Assembly: GCF_008180195.1 (NCBI RefSeq)
Contig: NZ_VTAV01000001.1
Location: 1 to 64,000 of the forward strand
Reading direction: 5' to 3'
DNA length: 64,000 bases
Origin: Sphingobacterium phlebotomi
GTDB lineage: Bacteria; Bacteroidota; Bacteroidia; Sphingobacteriales; Sphingobacteriaceae
In this document: positions 41,322 to 49,092 of the stretch, piece after piece
Layout of the letters: every line of letters starts with the position of its first letter
Position numbering within the stretch: position 1 is the first letter of the stretch
The notes under the pieces: model-generated
What the model was told of the DNA's origin: nothing
The model's input: only the letters and a program-made list of their open reading frames with translations
Databases searched by the model: none
Position numbers and translations under genes: made by a program

Positions 41322-42311
41322 CTAAATTAAACCTCTTTTAAGGAGTAATTCAGCGATTTGAACCGCATTTGTTGCTGCTCCTTTCCGAAGGTTATCTGCT
41401 ACAACCCAAAGATTTAACGTTTTGTCTTGTGATTCATCACGACGGATACGCCCTACTAAAACCTCATCTTTACCATGTGCATCTTTCGGCATCGGATATT
41501 GGAGATTAGCAGGATCATCGACGACAATAACACCTTCTTGTTCAGCTAACAGCTGACGTACTTCAGCTAAATCAAAATCATTTTCAAATTCTATATTCAC
41601 AGCTTCTGAATGCCCTCCCATAACGGGGATACGCACGGTAGTTGCTGTAACGCGGATGGAATCGTCACCCATGATTTTATTCGTTTCCTGAATCATCTTC
41701 ATCTCCTCTTTTGTATATCCGTTGTCTTGGAATACGTCGATATGTGGGATGACGTTTAAATCGATTTGATATGGATATGCTTTTTCCCCTTCTTTTCCTG
41801 CCCGCTCATCCATCAATTGATTAACCGCTTTTACACCGGTTCCGGTAACGGACTGATAAGTAGATACAACAACGCGTTTGATTTTATACTTCGCATGTAG
41901 CGGCTGAAGAACAACCACCATCTGGATAGTAGAACAATTTGGATTGGCGATGATTTTATCCGCTGCGGATAGTACTGTACCGTTTACCTCCGGAACAACC
42001 AACTTTTTCGTTGGATCCATGCGCCATGCTGACGAATTATCGACTACCGTAATCCCTGCTTCGGCAAATTGAGGTGCATATTCTGTTGAAGTACCGCCTC
42101 CCGCAGAAAACAAAGCTACATCAGGTCGAAGTGCAATAGCTTCGGCTGGCGTAACGACCTTGTACTTCTTTCCCTTAAAATCGATTTCCTTACCCTTGCT
42201 CCGCTCCGATGCTACAGGAATCAACTCTGTTACCGGGAAATTACGTTCCGCTAAAACGGTCAAAATCTCTGACCCTACAAGGCCCGTTGCGCCTACTACT
42301 GCAACTTTCAT
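41322..42311 (-). CDS. asd: Aspartate-semialdehyde dehydrogenase
   Basis: NADP-dependent enzyme that makes aspartate semialdehyde for lysine/DAP, threonine and methionine. It has 329 residues. NADP motif MKVAVVGATGLVGSEIL, catalytic Cys126 in IANPNCSTIQM, and His in RIPVMGGHSEAVNIEF are all present. It is a normal length for the family. Its stop codon (41322-41324) is within a 6-bp stem AGTCGC/GCGACT (41305-41323), which sits just before the repeat hairpin A. Upstream lies the L-threonine dehydrogenase gene in the other orientation. Confidence 0.95.
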   Translation of the reverse strand: MKVAVVGATGLVGSEILTVLAERNFPVTELIPVASERSKGKEIDFKGKKYKVVTPAEAIALRPDVALFSAGGGTSTEYAPQFAEAGITVVDNSSAWRMDPTKKLVVPEVNGTVLSAADKIIANPNCSTIQMVVVLQPLHAKYKIKRVVVSTYQSVTGTGVKAVNQLMDERAGKEGEKAYPYQIDLNVIPHIDVFQDNGYTKEEMKMIQETNKIMGDDSIRVTATTVRIPVMGGHSEAVNIEFENDFDLAEVRQLLAEQEGVIVVDDPANLQYPMPKDAHGKDEVLVGRIRRDESQDKTLNLWVVADNLRKGAATNAVQIAELLLKRGLI

Positions 42312-42510
42312 AATTGAATTTGTTTTATTGTTTAAGATGTTAAATAAATTACGATTAAATCTAGCATGTAAAAGTACGAAAATAAAAAGATATTTTGCAA
42401 TTTATTAAACACAACGCAACGTTTTTCCGCGAATATTTGGAGATTTGTAATTCTTATAAAAGGGCAACTCAAGCAATCGATTGCCATCCGATTTTACCTA
42501 AAAAATGCGC

Positions 42511-42518
42511 TAACTTTG
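42511..42518 (+). promoter_or_regulatory. -7 box at a likely leaderless start (tdh)
   Basis: TAACTTTG fits TAnnTTTG and ends 5 bases before the ATG at 42524. It supports 42524 as the true start and predicts a leaderless or nearly leaderless mRNA. Confidence 0.5.
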
Positions 42519-42523
42519 TCGCA

Positions 42524-43471
42524 ATGAAAGAGCGTATAGTAATGATTGGAGCGAATGGCCAAATCGGATCAGAGTTGGCAACAGCGCTTCGCCATAAATT
42601 CGGTGCCGAAAATGTCATCACATCAGACATTCGAGAACCGGCTACATTAAAAGAAGGTGAAATTTTTGAAATCATCAATGTGCTGGACAAGCCTGCATTG
42701 AAGAGTTTATTGAAGAAGTACAAGCCTACGCAGATTTATTTGCTGGCGGCAATGCTTTCCGCGACTGGGGAAAAATATCCACAAAAAGCTTGGGATCTTA
42801 ATATAAACGGTCTATTGAATGTGTTGGATCTAGCTTTGGAATTTGGTATTAAGAAGATTTTTTGGCCGAGCTCCATCGCGGTTTTTGGACCGCACTCTCC
42901 GAAACAAAACACCGATCAATATTGTGTGATGGACCCTGTTACGATCTACGGCGTCAGTAAACTGGCAGGCGAAAGACTTTGTGAATATTACCATCATAAA
43001 TATGATCTGGATATTCGCAGTGTTCGCTATCCGGGAATTATCTCTTGGAAGACTGCTCCCGGAGGAGGAACAACGGATTATGCTATTGATATTTATATTG
43101 AAGCGTTAAAGCATGGTAAGTATACATGCTTTCTTTCTGCTGATACTGCTTTGCCTATGCTTTATATGGAAGATGCGGTACGTGGAACGATCGAACTGAT
43201 GGATGCCCCCATCGAACAAATCTCCATCCGTTCCAGCTATAATCTCGAGGGATTATCTTTCACGCCTGCGGAGATTGCCAAAGAAATTAAAAAAATTCTT
43301 CCTAATTTTGAGATGTCTTATGTTGATTACGACCCACGTCAGGCAATCGCTGACACTTGGCCTGCAAGCATCGATGATCGTTACGCACGTACCGATTGGG
43401 GCTGGAAGCCAAAGTTTGATTTGGCGTCGATAACAGAAGACATGATTGCGAACCTCAAAACAAACGTATAG
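42524..43471 (+). CDS. tdh: L-threonine 3-dehydrogenase (short-chain type)
   Basis: A 315-residue NAD-dependent extended short-chain dehydrogenase of the L-threonine dehydrogenase type known from Flavobacterium and animals. It oxidises threonine to 2-amino-3-ketobutyrate. Motifs: MIGANGQIGSELATALR (NAD loop), FWPSSIAVFGP, YGVSKLAGERLCEYY (catalytic Tyr/Lys), SWKTAPGGGTTDYAIDIY and LPMLYMEDAVR, the last three being specific to this enzyme group. The start at 42524 removes 43 non-homologous residues of the longer frame. It is followed by YebC after 4 bp. Confidence 0.9.
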   Translation: MKERIVMIGANGQIGSELATALRHKFGAENVITSDIREPATLKEGEIFEIINVLDKPALKSLLKKYKPTQIYLLAAMLSATGEKYPQKAWDLNINGLLNVLDLALEFGIKKIFWPSSIAVFGPHSPKQNTDQYCVMDPVTIYGVSKLAGERLCEYYHHKYDLDIRSVRYPGIISWKTAPGGGTTDYAIDIYIEALKHGKYTCFLSADTALPMLYMEDAVRGTIELMDAPIEQISIRSSYNLEGLSFTPAEIAKEIKKILPNFEMSYVDYDPRQAIADTWPASIDDRYARTDWGWKPKFDLASITEDMIANLKTNV

Positions 43472-43475
43472 AAAA

Positions 43476-44201
43476 ATGGGCAGAGCCTTTGAATTTAGAA
43501 AAGAAAGAAAATTTAAACGTTGGGCCAAAATGGCCGTTCAGTTTACACGCCTAGGAAAAGAAATAGCCATTGCGGTAAAAGAGGGCGGTCCACACCCGGA
43601 AAATAATTCCCGTTTGCGTACAGCCGTTCAAAATGCGAAAGCTGTTAATATGCCGAAAGATCGCGTTGAAGCAGCTATTAAAAGAGCTTCTGAAAAGGAT
43701 GCGAAAGGATATGAAGAATTTGTATATGAAGGATACGGCCCTCATGGCGTACCGGTTTTGATAGAAACGGCTACTGACAATACCAACCGCACGGTGGCAA
43801 ATATCAGAAGTTATTTTACCAAATCAGGGGGCTCATTGGGTAAGACCGGATCGCTTGACTTTATCTTTCAACGGAAATCGATATTTCGCTTCGAGGCTGC
43901 GGAAGACCTTGATGTCGAAGAATTAGAATTGGAACTTATCGATGGAGGACTGGAAGAGTTATATGTAGAAGCTGATGAAGAAGGTAATGATATTGTCGTT
44001 GTTCAAACTTCCTTTGAGGATTTTGGAAACATGCAAAGCCTTTTAGAAGAGAAGGGACTTGAAGTGAAATCTGCTAAGCTGGAGCGTATTGCTTTGTCTC
44101 ATAGTTCTTTAGATGAAGACCAGGCTGCTGATGTACTCAAGCTAATCGACAAAATTGAGGAGGACGACGATGTGCAGGCAGTTTATCATAATATGGAGTA
44201 A
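43476..44201 (+). CDS. yebC: YebC/PmpR-type translation/transcription factor
   Basis: A 241-residue YebC/PmpR/TACO1-family protein, which in other bacteria regulates transcription or relieves ribosome stalling at polyproline. Typical pattern: MGRAFEFRKERKFKRWAKMAVQFTRLGKEI, GGPHPENNSRLRTAVQNAKAVNMPKDRVEAAIKRA, YEGYGPHGVPVLIETATDNTNRTVANIRS. The ATG at 43476 begins a perfect family N-terminus. It lies 4 bp after tdh and 9 bp before the repeat-containing gene. Confidence 0.93.
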   Translation: MGRAFEFRKERKFKRWAKMAVQFTRLGKEIAIAVKEGGPHPENNSRLRTAVQNAKAVNMPKDRVEAAIKRASEKDAKGYEEFVYEGYGPHGVPVLIETATDNTNRTVANIRSYFTKSGGSLGKTGSLDFIFQRKSIFRFEAAEDLDVEELELELIDGGLEELYVEADEEGNDIVVVQTSFEDFGNMQSLLEEKGLEVKSAKLERIALSHSSLDEDQAADVLKLIDKIEEDDDVQAVYHNME

Positions 44202-44210
44202 GTGTTTGTG

Positions 44211-44765
44211 ATGACATTTGAGGAGTTTTTTGCCAAAAAGAAAATAGATTTACCCCTATTGCAGGGGGATAATCGCTCGTTATATGATGAGTTTAGGCAA
44301 CATTATGCTCAAATGGGAGAAAAAAGTTTTGACCATACGAAGAAATTTTGGTTTAATAAATTGAGAAAGCAGTACGCGTTGATTGAAGAAGAGGAAACTG
44401 CTGTTAAAGATCAGGCTGTTTCTGCTGAGATATTGGAGGAAATGTCTCCACATCCAACAGAAACGGTTGTCTCATCAAAGCCTTCTGGTTTCAAGCCGCG
44501 TTTCAAAGCTGGGGCCACCAAAGCCGCCGAGCCAGAGAAACCGAAGGAGGAGGAAGCCAAGCCTGTGGAGTCTGCATCTCCAGCGAGCAAGCCTTCTGGT
44601 TTCAAGCCGCGTTTCAAAGCCGCTGAGCCAGAGAAACCGAAGGAGGAGGAGGAAACCAAGCCTGTGGAGTCTGCATCTCCAGCGAGCAAGCCTTCTGGTT
44701 TCAAGCCGCGGTTTAAGGCGGGTGTTACTAGAAGAAGCTCCGATCCGGAGAAACCAAAAGATTGA
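44211..44765 (+). CDS. Hypothetical protein with three Lys/Pro-rich C-terminal repeats
   Basis: A 184-residue protein of unknown function. The N-terminal ~65 residues (MTFEEFFAKKKIDLPLLQ, then FDHTKKFWFNKLRKQYALIEEEE) form a conserved Bacteroidota domain of unknown role. The C-terminal part has three copies of KPSGFKPRFKA separated by EPEKPKEEE and KPVESASPAS segments, with periods of 37 and 33 residues. It is likely disordered and strongly charged. It starts 9 bp after yebC and probably belongs to its operon. Confidence 0.65.
   Translation: MTFEEFFAKKKIDLPLLQGDNRSLYDEFRQHYAQMGEKSFDHTKKFWFNKLRKQYALIEEEETAVKDQAVSAEILEEMSPHPTETVVSSKPSGFKPRFKAGATKAAEPEKPKEEEAKPVESASPASKPSGFKPRFKAAEPEKPKEEEETKPVESASPASKPSGFKPRFKAGVTRRSSDPEKPKD
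44478..44720 (+). repeat. Three tandem DNA repeats in the gene after yebC
   Basis: The string AAGCCTTCTGGTTTCAAGCC begins at 44478, 44589 and 44688, so unit lengths are 111 and 99 bases. The near-identical DNA points to recent duplication, and the number is probably variable between strains. Confidence 0.8.
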
Positions 44766-45090
44766 ATACTTCCTTGTGTGTCAAATAAAGTTCTTCTATT
44801 TCTTTGTCACATTGTTCACTCTTTTAATGTGCATGATTGTTTTTTTTGAGCTTTGAAGCTGAATTTAAAATCACCGGCAACCTTATGATGCCATGAAAAC
44901 GAGTTTTCTACTGTTGAGAATTTATAAAATGTCCCATTAAACCCATAGGTATTAAAGCATTTGGAATAGTATTCAAACCAATTTTTTCGCAGATGGCTTA
45001 GATAAAATAACGTTTTCCAAGTCGCTGTAACAAATTGACTTGATACAATAATGCTATCGTGACTTGGCTTAGCCAGTTATTGGCCATTGA
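44766..45090. other. 325-base gap, no confident gene
   Basis: No conserved gene is seen between the repeat-containing gene and the GH5 gene. On the - strand a start-less open frame of about 80 codons runs roughly 45060-44816 (with NWFEYYSKCF and TVENSFSWHHKVAGDF); it may be a remnant or chance in AT-rich DNA. No terminator-like hairpin was found. Confidence 0.4.
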
Positions 45091-46119
45091 TCAATATTTT
45101 ACTTTATCCGCGAACTTATATTTTTCCAATACCTTCATTTGAGGACGATCTACTCCATTAATTGGTTCAACGGCCAGCTTATATTTACCCCATTGAGGCC
45201 CAGCAGCCCAATACGTACCATTTACTCCGTTTTTTTGCAAATAGGCCAATAGTTTATCTAACGTCACTAACCATCTTGGATCAGTATCTGGTACCCCATA
45301 TTCCCCAATAAAACCGCGCAGGTTATTTTTCTTTAACCATTCCACAAAAGGAATCGCCCGGCTTATACCTGTGGTTTCACTCGCTTTCTCATCTTCATAG
45401 GAACCTTTGTATGATCCGGAAGCATCATCATCAAAATAAATATGACCTTCAAAAATCAGATTATCAGACGGATCTTTAAGATATTTTAAATTCCCGCTAA
45501 AGGTTGGCCAACGTGATGCAGAGCTCCAGCTATCCCCAGCCACAATAATAGTTGTCTTCATATCTTCTTTTCTGATTTCCTGGATTGTGGCCTGTACGAT
45601 AGAGAACCAAGATACGTTTTCTAATAGATCATGAGGTTCATTCATCACTCCATAGCCCCAGATATTATTATAAGATTTTAACTCAGCCGCCAATTTTCTC
45701 CATGCATCTGCAAGGTGGGATATAGTTACTTCAGAAGACCCGATAATGTAACGTGTTCCACCAACATAACGACGACAATAATTGTGCATATCTGGGATAA
45801 TCCAAACGTTTCTTTCTTGAGCAGCATTTATGAATGTTTTTAATCTATTTAATTCGATTGGATCTAATTCGCCACCTAGAACAGGCTGCATGCGCTCCCA
45901 TAAAAATGGAACCCTTAAAAGAGTTAAACCTTTAGATTTAAAGTAATCTATTTCCTCTGTAGTCGGATAGATATAGTTTTTGCCGTATATGCCGGGGATC
46001 TGATCATGTGCAAACTCAGCACCAGCTAAATTTACCCCAAAAGGCATATCTAAGTCTTGTGCTTTAATAGTGAAGGATAGGCTTACGATCAAAAGGCTCA
46101 AAAAAATAATTCGTTTCAT
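45091..46119 (-). CDS. Secreted GH5 endo-glycanase
   Basis: A 342-residue glycoside hydrolase family 5 enzyme with a signal peptide (LLIVSLSFTIKAQ, cut near residue 21). The TIM-barrel catalytic pair is visible: acid/base Glu161 in VMNEPHDLL and nucleophile Glu273 in IGEYGVPDTD. Other GH5 markers are LRVPFLWERM, DMHNYCRRY and NLIFEGHIYFD. The closest pattern is the GH5 subfamily of endoglucanases (TrCel5A-like). It is a close relative of the C-terminal domain of the SGNH-GH5 fusion at 49093, with which it shares well over half its residues by eye. Confidence 0.88.
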   Translation of the reverse strand: MKRIIFLSLLIVSLSFTIKAQDLDMPFGVNLAGAEFAHDQIPGIYGKNYIYPTTEEIDYFKSKGLTLLRVPFLWERMQPVLGGELDPIELNRLKTFINAAQERNVWIIPDMHNYCRRYVGGTRYIIGSSEVTISHLADAWRKLAAELKSYNNIWGYGVMNEPHDLLENVSWFSIVQATIQEIRKEDMKTTIIVAGDSWSSASRWPTFSGNLKYLKDPSDNLIFEGHIYFDDDASGSYKGSYEDEKASETTGISRAIPFVEWLKKNNLRGFIGEYGVPDTDPRWLVTLDKLLAYLQKNGVNGTYWAAGPQWGKYKLAVEPINGVDRPQMKVLEKYKFADKVKY

Positions 46120-46302
46120 CTTCTTTTCTTTAATATGTTTAGTTCTCTCAGCTTATAAGAGCTAAGGGGTTGAATACAAAAATATACTTCGCAGCAATCT
46201 GTTTATAATACTTTTTTAACCTATAATAGTCCCTATTTATCTCACTCTTTATATTGTCAATATTATCTTTTAATTTCAAAAGCATAAACTATCGTTTCAT
46301 AA

Positions 46303-47739
46303 ATGAAAAGTATTGTTATTTTAATGTTTGCACTTATCGTTAACGAGGTTGTATTTGGTCAATCTACCAGCCTTAAAATAAGTCAGGATAAGCGCTATAT
46401 CGAAGATCAAGACGGACAACCGTTTTTATGGTTAGGGGACACCGCATGGGAATTGTTTCATAAGTTAAACAGGGAAGAAGCCGATCATTATCTTACAAAA
46501 AGGGCAAAACAGGGGTTTACTGTTATACAAGCTGTCGTACTGGCAGAAGATGATGGTTTAGGAAAGCCAAATGCTTACGGGGAAATTCCGCTGATAGATC
46601 TAGATCCGAAAAAGCCAAATTTAAAATACTTCGAACATGTGGATTATATTATAGAAAAAGCTGAAAAATTAGGGTTATATATTGCATTATTGCCGACCTG
46701 GGCGGATAAGGTACCTAACAATAGACCAGGTATAGACCCTGTTATTTTTAACGAAAAAAATGCAAGTATATATGGGGAGTTTTTAGGTAAAAGATATGGT
46801 AAGCGTAATATCATATGGATATTGGGAGGCGACCGGAATATCGATAATGATACCGCTTTAGGCGTTTGGCAAGCAATGGCCGCAGGTATTAAAAAAGAAG
46901 ATCAAGGTAGAAATTTGATGAGCTATCATCCGGCCGGAGAAAATTCATCTTCGTCCTATAGAGAAGATTGGATAGATTTCAATATATACCAAAGTGGACA
47001 CGCCCATAGGTATATGCCTGTTTACCGCTTTGCGGAAAAAGATGCTGAACAATTTCCCCGAAAACCTTTTATTGATGCAGAACCTGCTTACGAAGATATA
47101 CCTGTTCGATTTTGGAAATATATCGATTGGGAAAGCAAGGAAAAAGTGCCTGTGCAAATATTGGACAAGAACAACCTTCTGAAAGCTAAATCTACACATT
47201 TTAAAGAAGGTTTTTTTACGGATCACGACGTACGGGTTCATGCATATTGGAACTTTCTTTCAGGTGCATGTGGTTACACCTATGGAAATAATGCAGTCTG
47301 GCAAATGTTTAAAAAAGGGGGATCCTTTACTATCCCCTGCTTGACAGACTGGAAAGAAGCCTTAAACAGGCCAGGAGCTCATGACATCAAACACCTGCAT
47401 AAAATCTTTAGTATTTTTCCACTGGGAATGTTTAAGGCAGACCAATCATTAATTTTGAATACATATGGAACGGATAATACCTACATCAGTTCTGCTCTTG
47501 CTAAAGACCTTTCTTTTGCACTCATATACTTGGCACTCGGACAAGCGGTAAAAGTTGACCTTCACAAATTGAAAGGCGACAAAATCTTTACCTTCTGGTA
47601 TAACCCCCGAATCGGAAAATTATCCACGCCGACCTTAATAACACAAACAGGTCCGTTTGAATTTATACCTCCCAGCTCTGGAATAAACAATGATTGGCTG
47701 CTGATATTAACAACGTCTGATTTAATACAAGTCCCCTAA
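46303..47739 (+). CDS. DUF4038 glycoside hydrolase (GH140-like) with collagen-binding-type tail
   Basis: A 478-residue secreted hydrolase. The signal ends near VVFGQ. The DUF4038 TIM-barrel opens with SQDKRYIEDQDGQPFLWLGDTAWELFHKL and continues with VIQAVVLAEDDG and IIWILGGDRNID (acid/base Asp-rich motif). A C-terminal Collagen_bind_2-type domain (about 395-478) is present. The family contains the apiosidase GH140, but other activities are known, so the sugar is not decided. It lies between two GH5 genes on the opposite strand; no TAnnTTTG promoter was seen in the 183-base divergent gap. Confidence 0.75.
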   Translation: MKSIVILMFALIVNEVVFGQSTSLKISQDKRYIEDQDGQPFLWLGDTAWELFHKLNREEADHYLTKRAKQGFTVIQAVVLAEDDGLGKPNAYGEIPLIDLDPKKPNLKYFEHVDYIIEKAEKLGLYIALLPTWADKVPNNRPGIDPVIFNEKNASIYGEFLGKRYGKRNIIWILGGDRNIDNDTALGVWQAMAAGIKKEDQGRNLMSYHPAGENSSSSYREDWIDFNIYQSGHAHRYMPVYRFAEKDAEQFPRKPFIDAEPAYEDIPVRFWKYIDWESKEKVPVQILDKNNLLKAKSTHFKEGFFTDHDVRVHAYWNFLSGACGYTYGNNAVWQMFKKGGSFTIPCLTDWKEALNRPGAHDIKHLHKIFSIFPLGMFKADQSLILNTYGTDNTYISSALAKDLSFALIYLALGQAVKVDLHKLKGDKIFTFWYNPRIGKLSTPTLITQTGPFEFIPPSSGINNDWLLILTTSDLIQVP

Positions 47740-47919
47740 TTCTTGATGAAGATAGTATGATTTGCACCTACAGTATAGGGGTAGACATATCGTAATATCA
47801 ATTGAAACCAGATAACCCGCTAAAACCATAAAGGCAATTATGTATTAATTACGGCTAAAAAAGTCTCATCATAAACGGCTGTTAAATCCTATTTTGCAGA
47901 TTATCAAAAGAACTAAATC

Positions 47920-49017
47920 ATGAAAGAATTACAGTCAAAGTTATTTATTTTCTGCTTTTTATTTTTAAACCTTTCTTTAACGAATGCGCAACCCGGTCTC
48001 CGGAGCAACGAAATAAAGAAAGAATGGTGGCATATCAATAAAATCACACCCTTTATTCAACAATACCCAGAGATAAAAAAACTGAGCATCATCAAGGTAG
48101 AGGGAAATTCTTTTATTGACGATAGCGGAAAGGTTATTGTCTTCAAGGGTTTATCCATTTCCGATCCCGATAAACTCGTTAAAGATAACCAATGGGACAG
48201 AAAGCATTTTGAAGTAATCAAAAGCTGGGGCGCAAATGTGATCAGAATACCCGTGCATCCCATTGCTTTTCACCAAAGAGGTGTTGAAGAATATATTAAG
48301 TTACTGGACCAAGCCGTAAGATGGTGTTCAGAACTGGATATCTATGTCATCATCGACTGGCATGCTATCGGAAATCTTCATATGGAACTACTTGCACATG
48401 ATATGCACAACACGACAAAACGTGAAACGTTTAACTTCTGGAGAACCATATCTGCACATTACAAGGACGTTCCTACGGTTGCTTTCTACGAGCTTTTTAA
48501 TGAACCTACTACATATAATGGGCAATATGGTACTTGCAGTTGGGATGAGTGGAAAGCTTTGATGGAACAACTGATTGATGTTGTTTATTCACTTAATGAC
48601 AAAGCTATACCTTTGGTAGCGGGTTTTAACTGGGCATATGACCTTACTCCGGTTAGATTTAAACCTATCGAAAGGCCAAATGTGGCCTACGTAACACACC
48701 CTTACCCAGGAAAAAGAAAATATCCGTGGACTGATGAATGGGAAAAAGATTTTGGTTTTGTAGCGGATAATTATCCTGTTTTTGCTACTGAGATTGGGTA
48801 TATGACAGACAATGATGAAGATGCTAACCTCAATGATGACGGGAAATATGGTCCAGCTATTATGAACTACTTCAACAAAAAGGGTATTTCCTGGACGGTT
48901 TGGATCTTTGATCCGGTTTGGGTGCCGCAAATGATTATAAACTGGGACTATAAACCTAGCCAACAAGGAAAATTTTTTCGGGACGTCATGCAGGGAAAGC
49001 TTAAATATAAAGAATAA
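47920..49017 (+). CDS. Secreted GH5 enzyme (second type)
   Basis: A 365-residue GH5 enzyme with a signal peptide (FCFLFLNLSLTNAQ, cut near residue 24). Acid/base Glu195 in YELFNEPTTYN and nucleophile Glu291 in FATEIGYMTD are both present, with the WGANVIRIPVHP and IIDWHA motifs of the family. It differs clearly from the other two GH5 genes, so it likely has a different specificity. It is encoded alone on the + strand and is followed by a terminator that also serves the convergent fusion gene. Confidence 0.85.
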   Translation: MKELQSKLFIFCFLFLNLSLTNAQPGLRSNEIKKEWWHINKITPFIQQYPEIKKLSIIKVEGNSFIDDSGKVIVFKGLSISDPDKLVKDNQWDRKHFEVIKSWGANVIRIPVHPIAFHQRGVEEYIKLLDQAVRWCSELDIYVIIDWHAIGNLHMELLAHDMHNTTKRETFNFWRTISAHYKDVPTVAFYELFNEPTTYNGQYGTCSWDEWKALMEQLIDVVYSLNDKAIPLVAGFNWAYDLTPVRFKPIERPNVAYVTHPYPGKRKYPWTDEWEKDFGFVADNYPVFATEIGYMTDNDEDANLNDDGKYGPAIMNYFNKKGISWTVWIFDPVWVPQMIINWDYKPSQQGKFFRDVMQGKLKYKE

Positions 49018-49035
49018 ATACACGAACGATCGCAT

Positions 49036-49070
49036 AAAAAGGGGGTACATTTGATTTGAGCCCCTTTTTT
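49036..49070. terminator. Bidirectional terminator between convergent GH5 genes
   Basis: AAAAAGGGG (49036-49044) pairs with CCCCTTTTT (49061-49069), loop 16 bases. The T-run on the right gives a + strand terminator; the A-run on the left gives one for the convergent SGNH-GH5 gene ending at 49093. Confidence 0.75.
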
Positions 49071-49092
49071 AATAATCCGCATTCTCTAAAAA

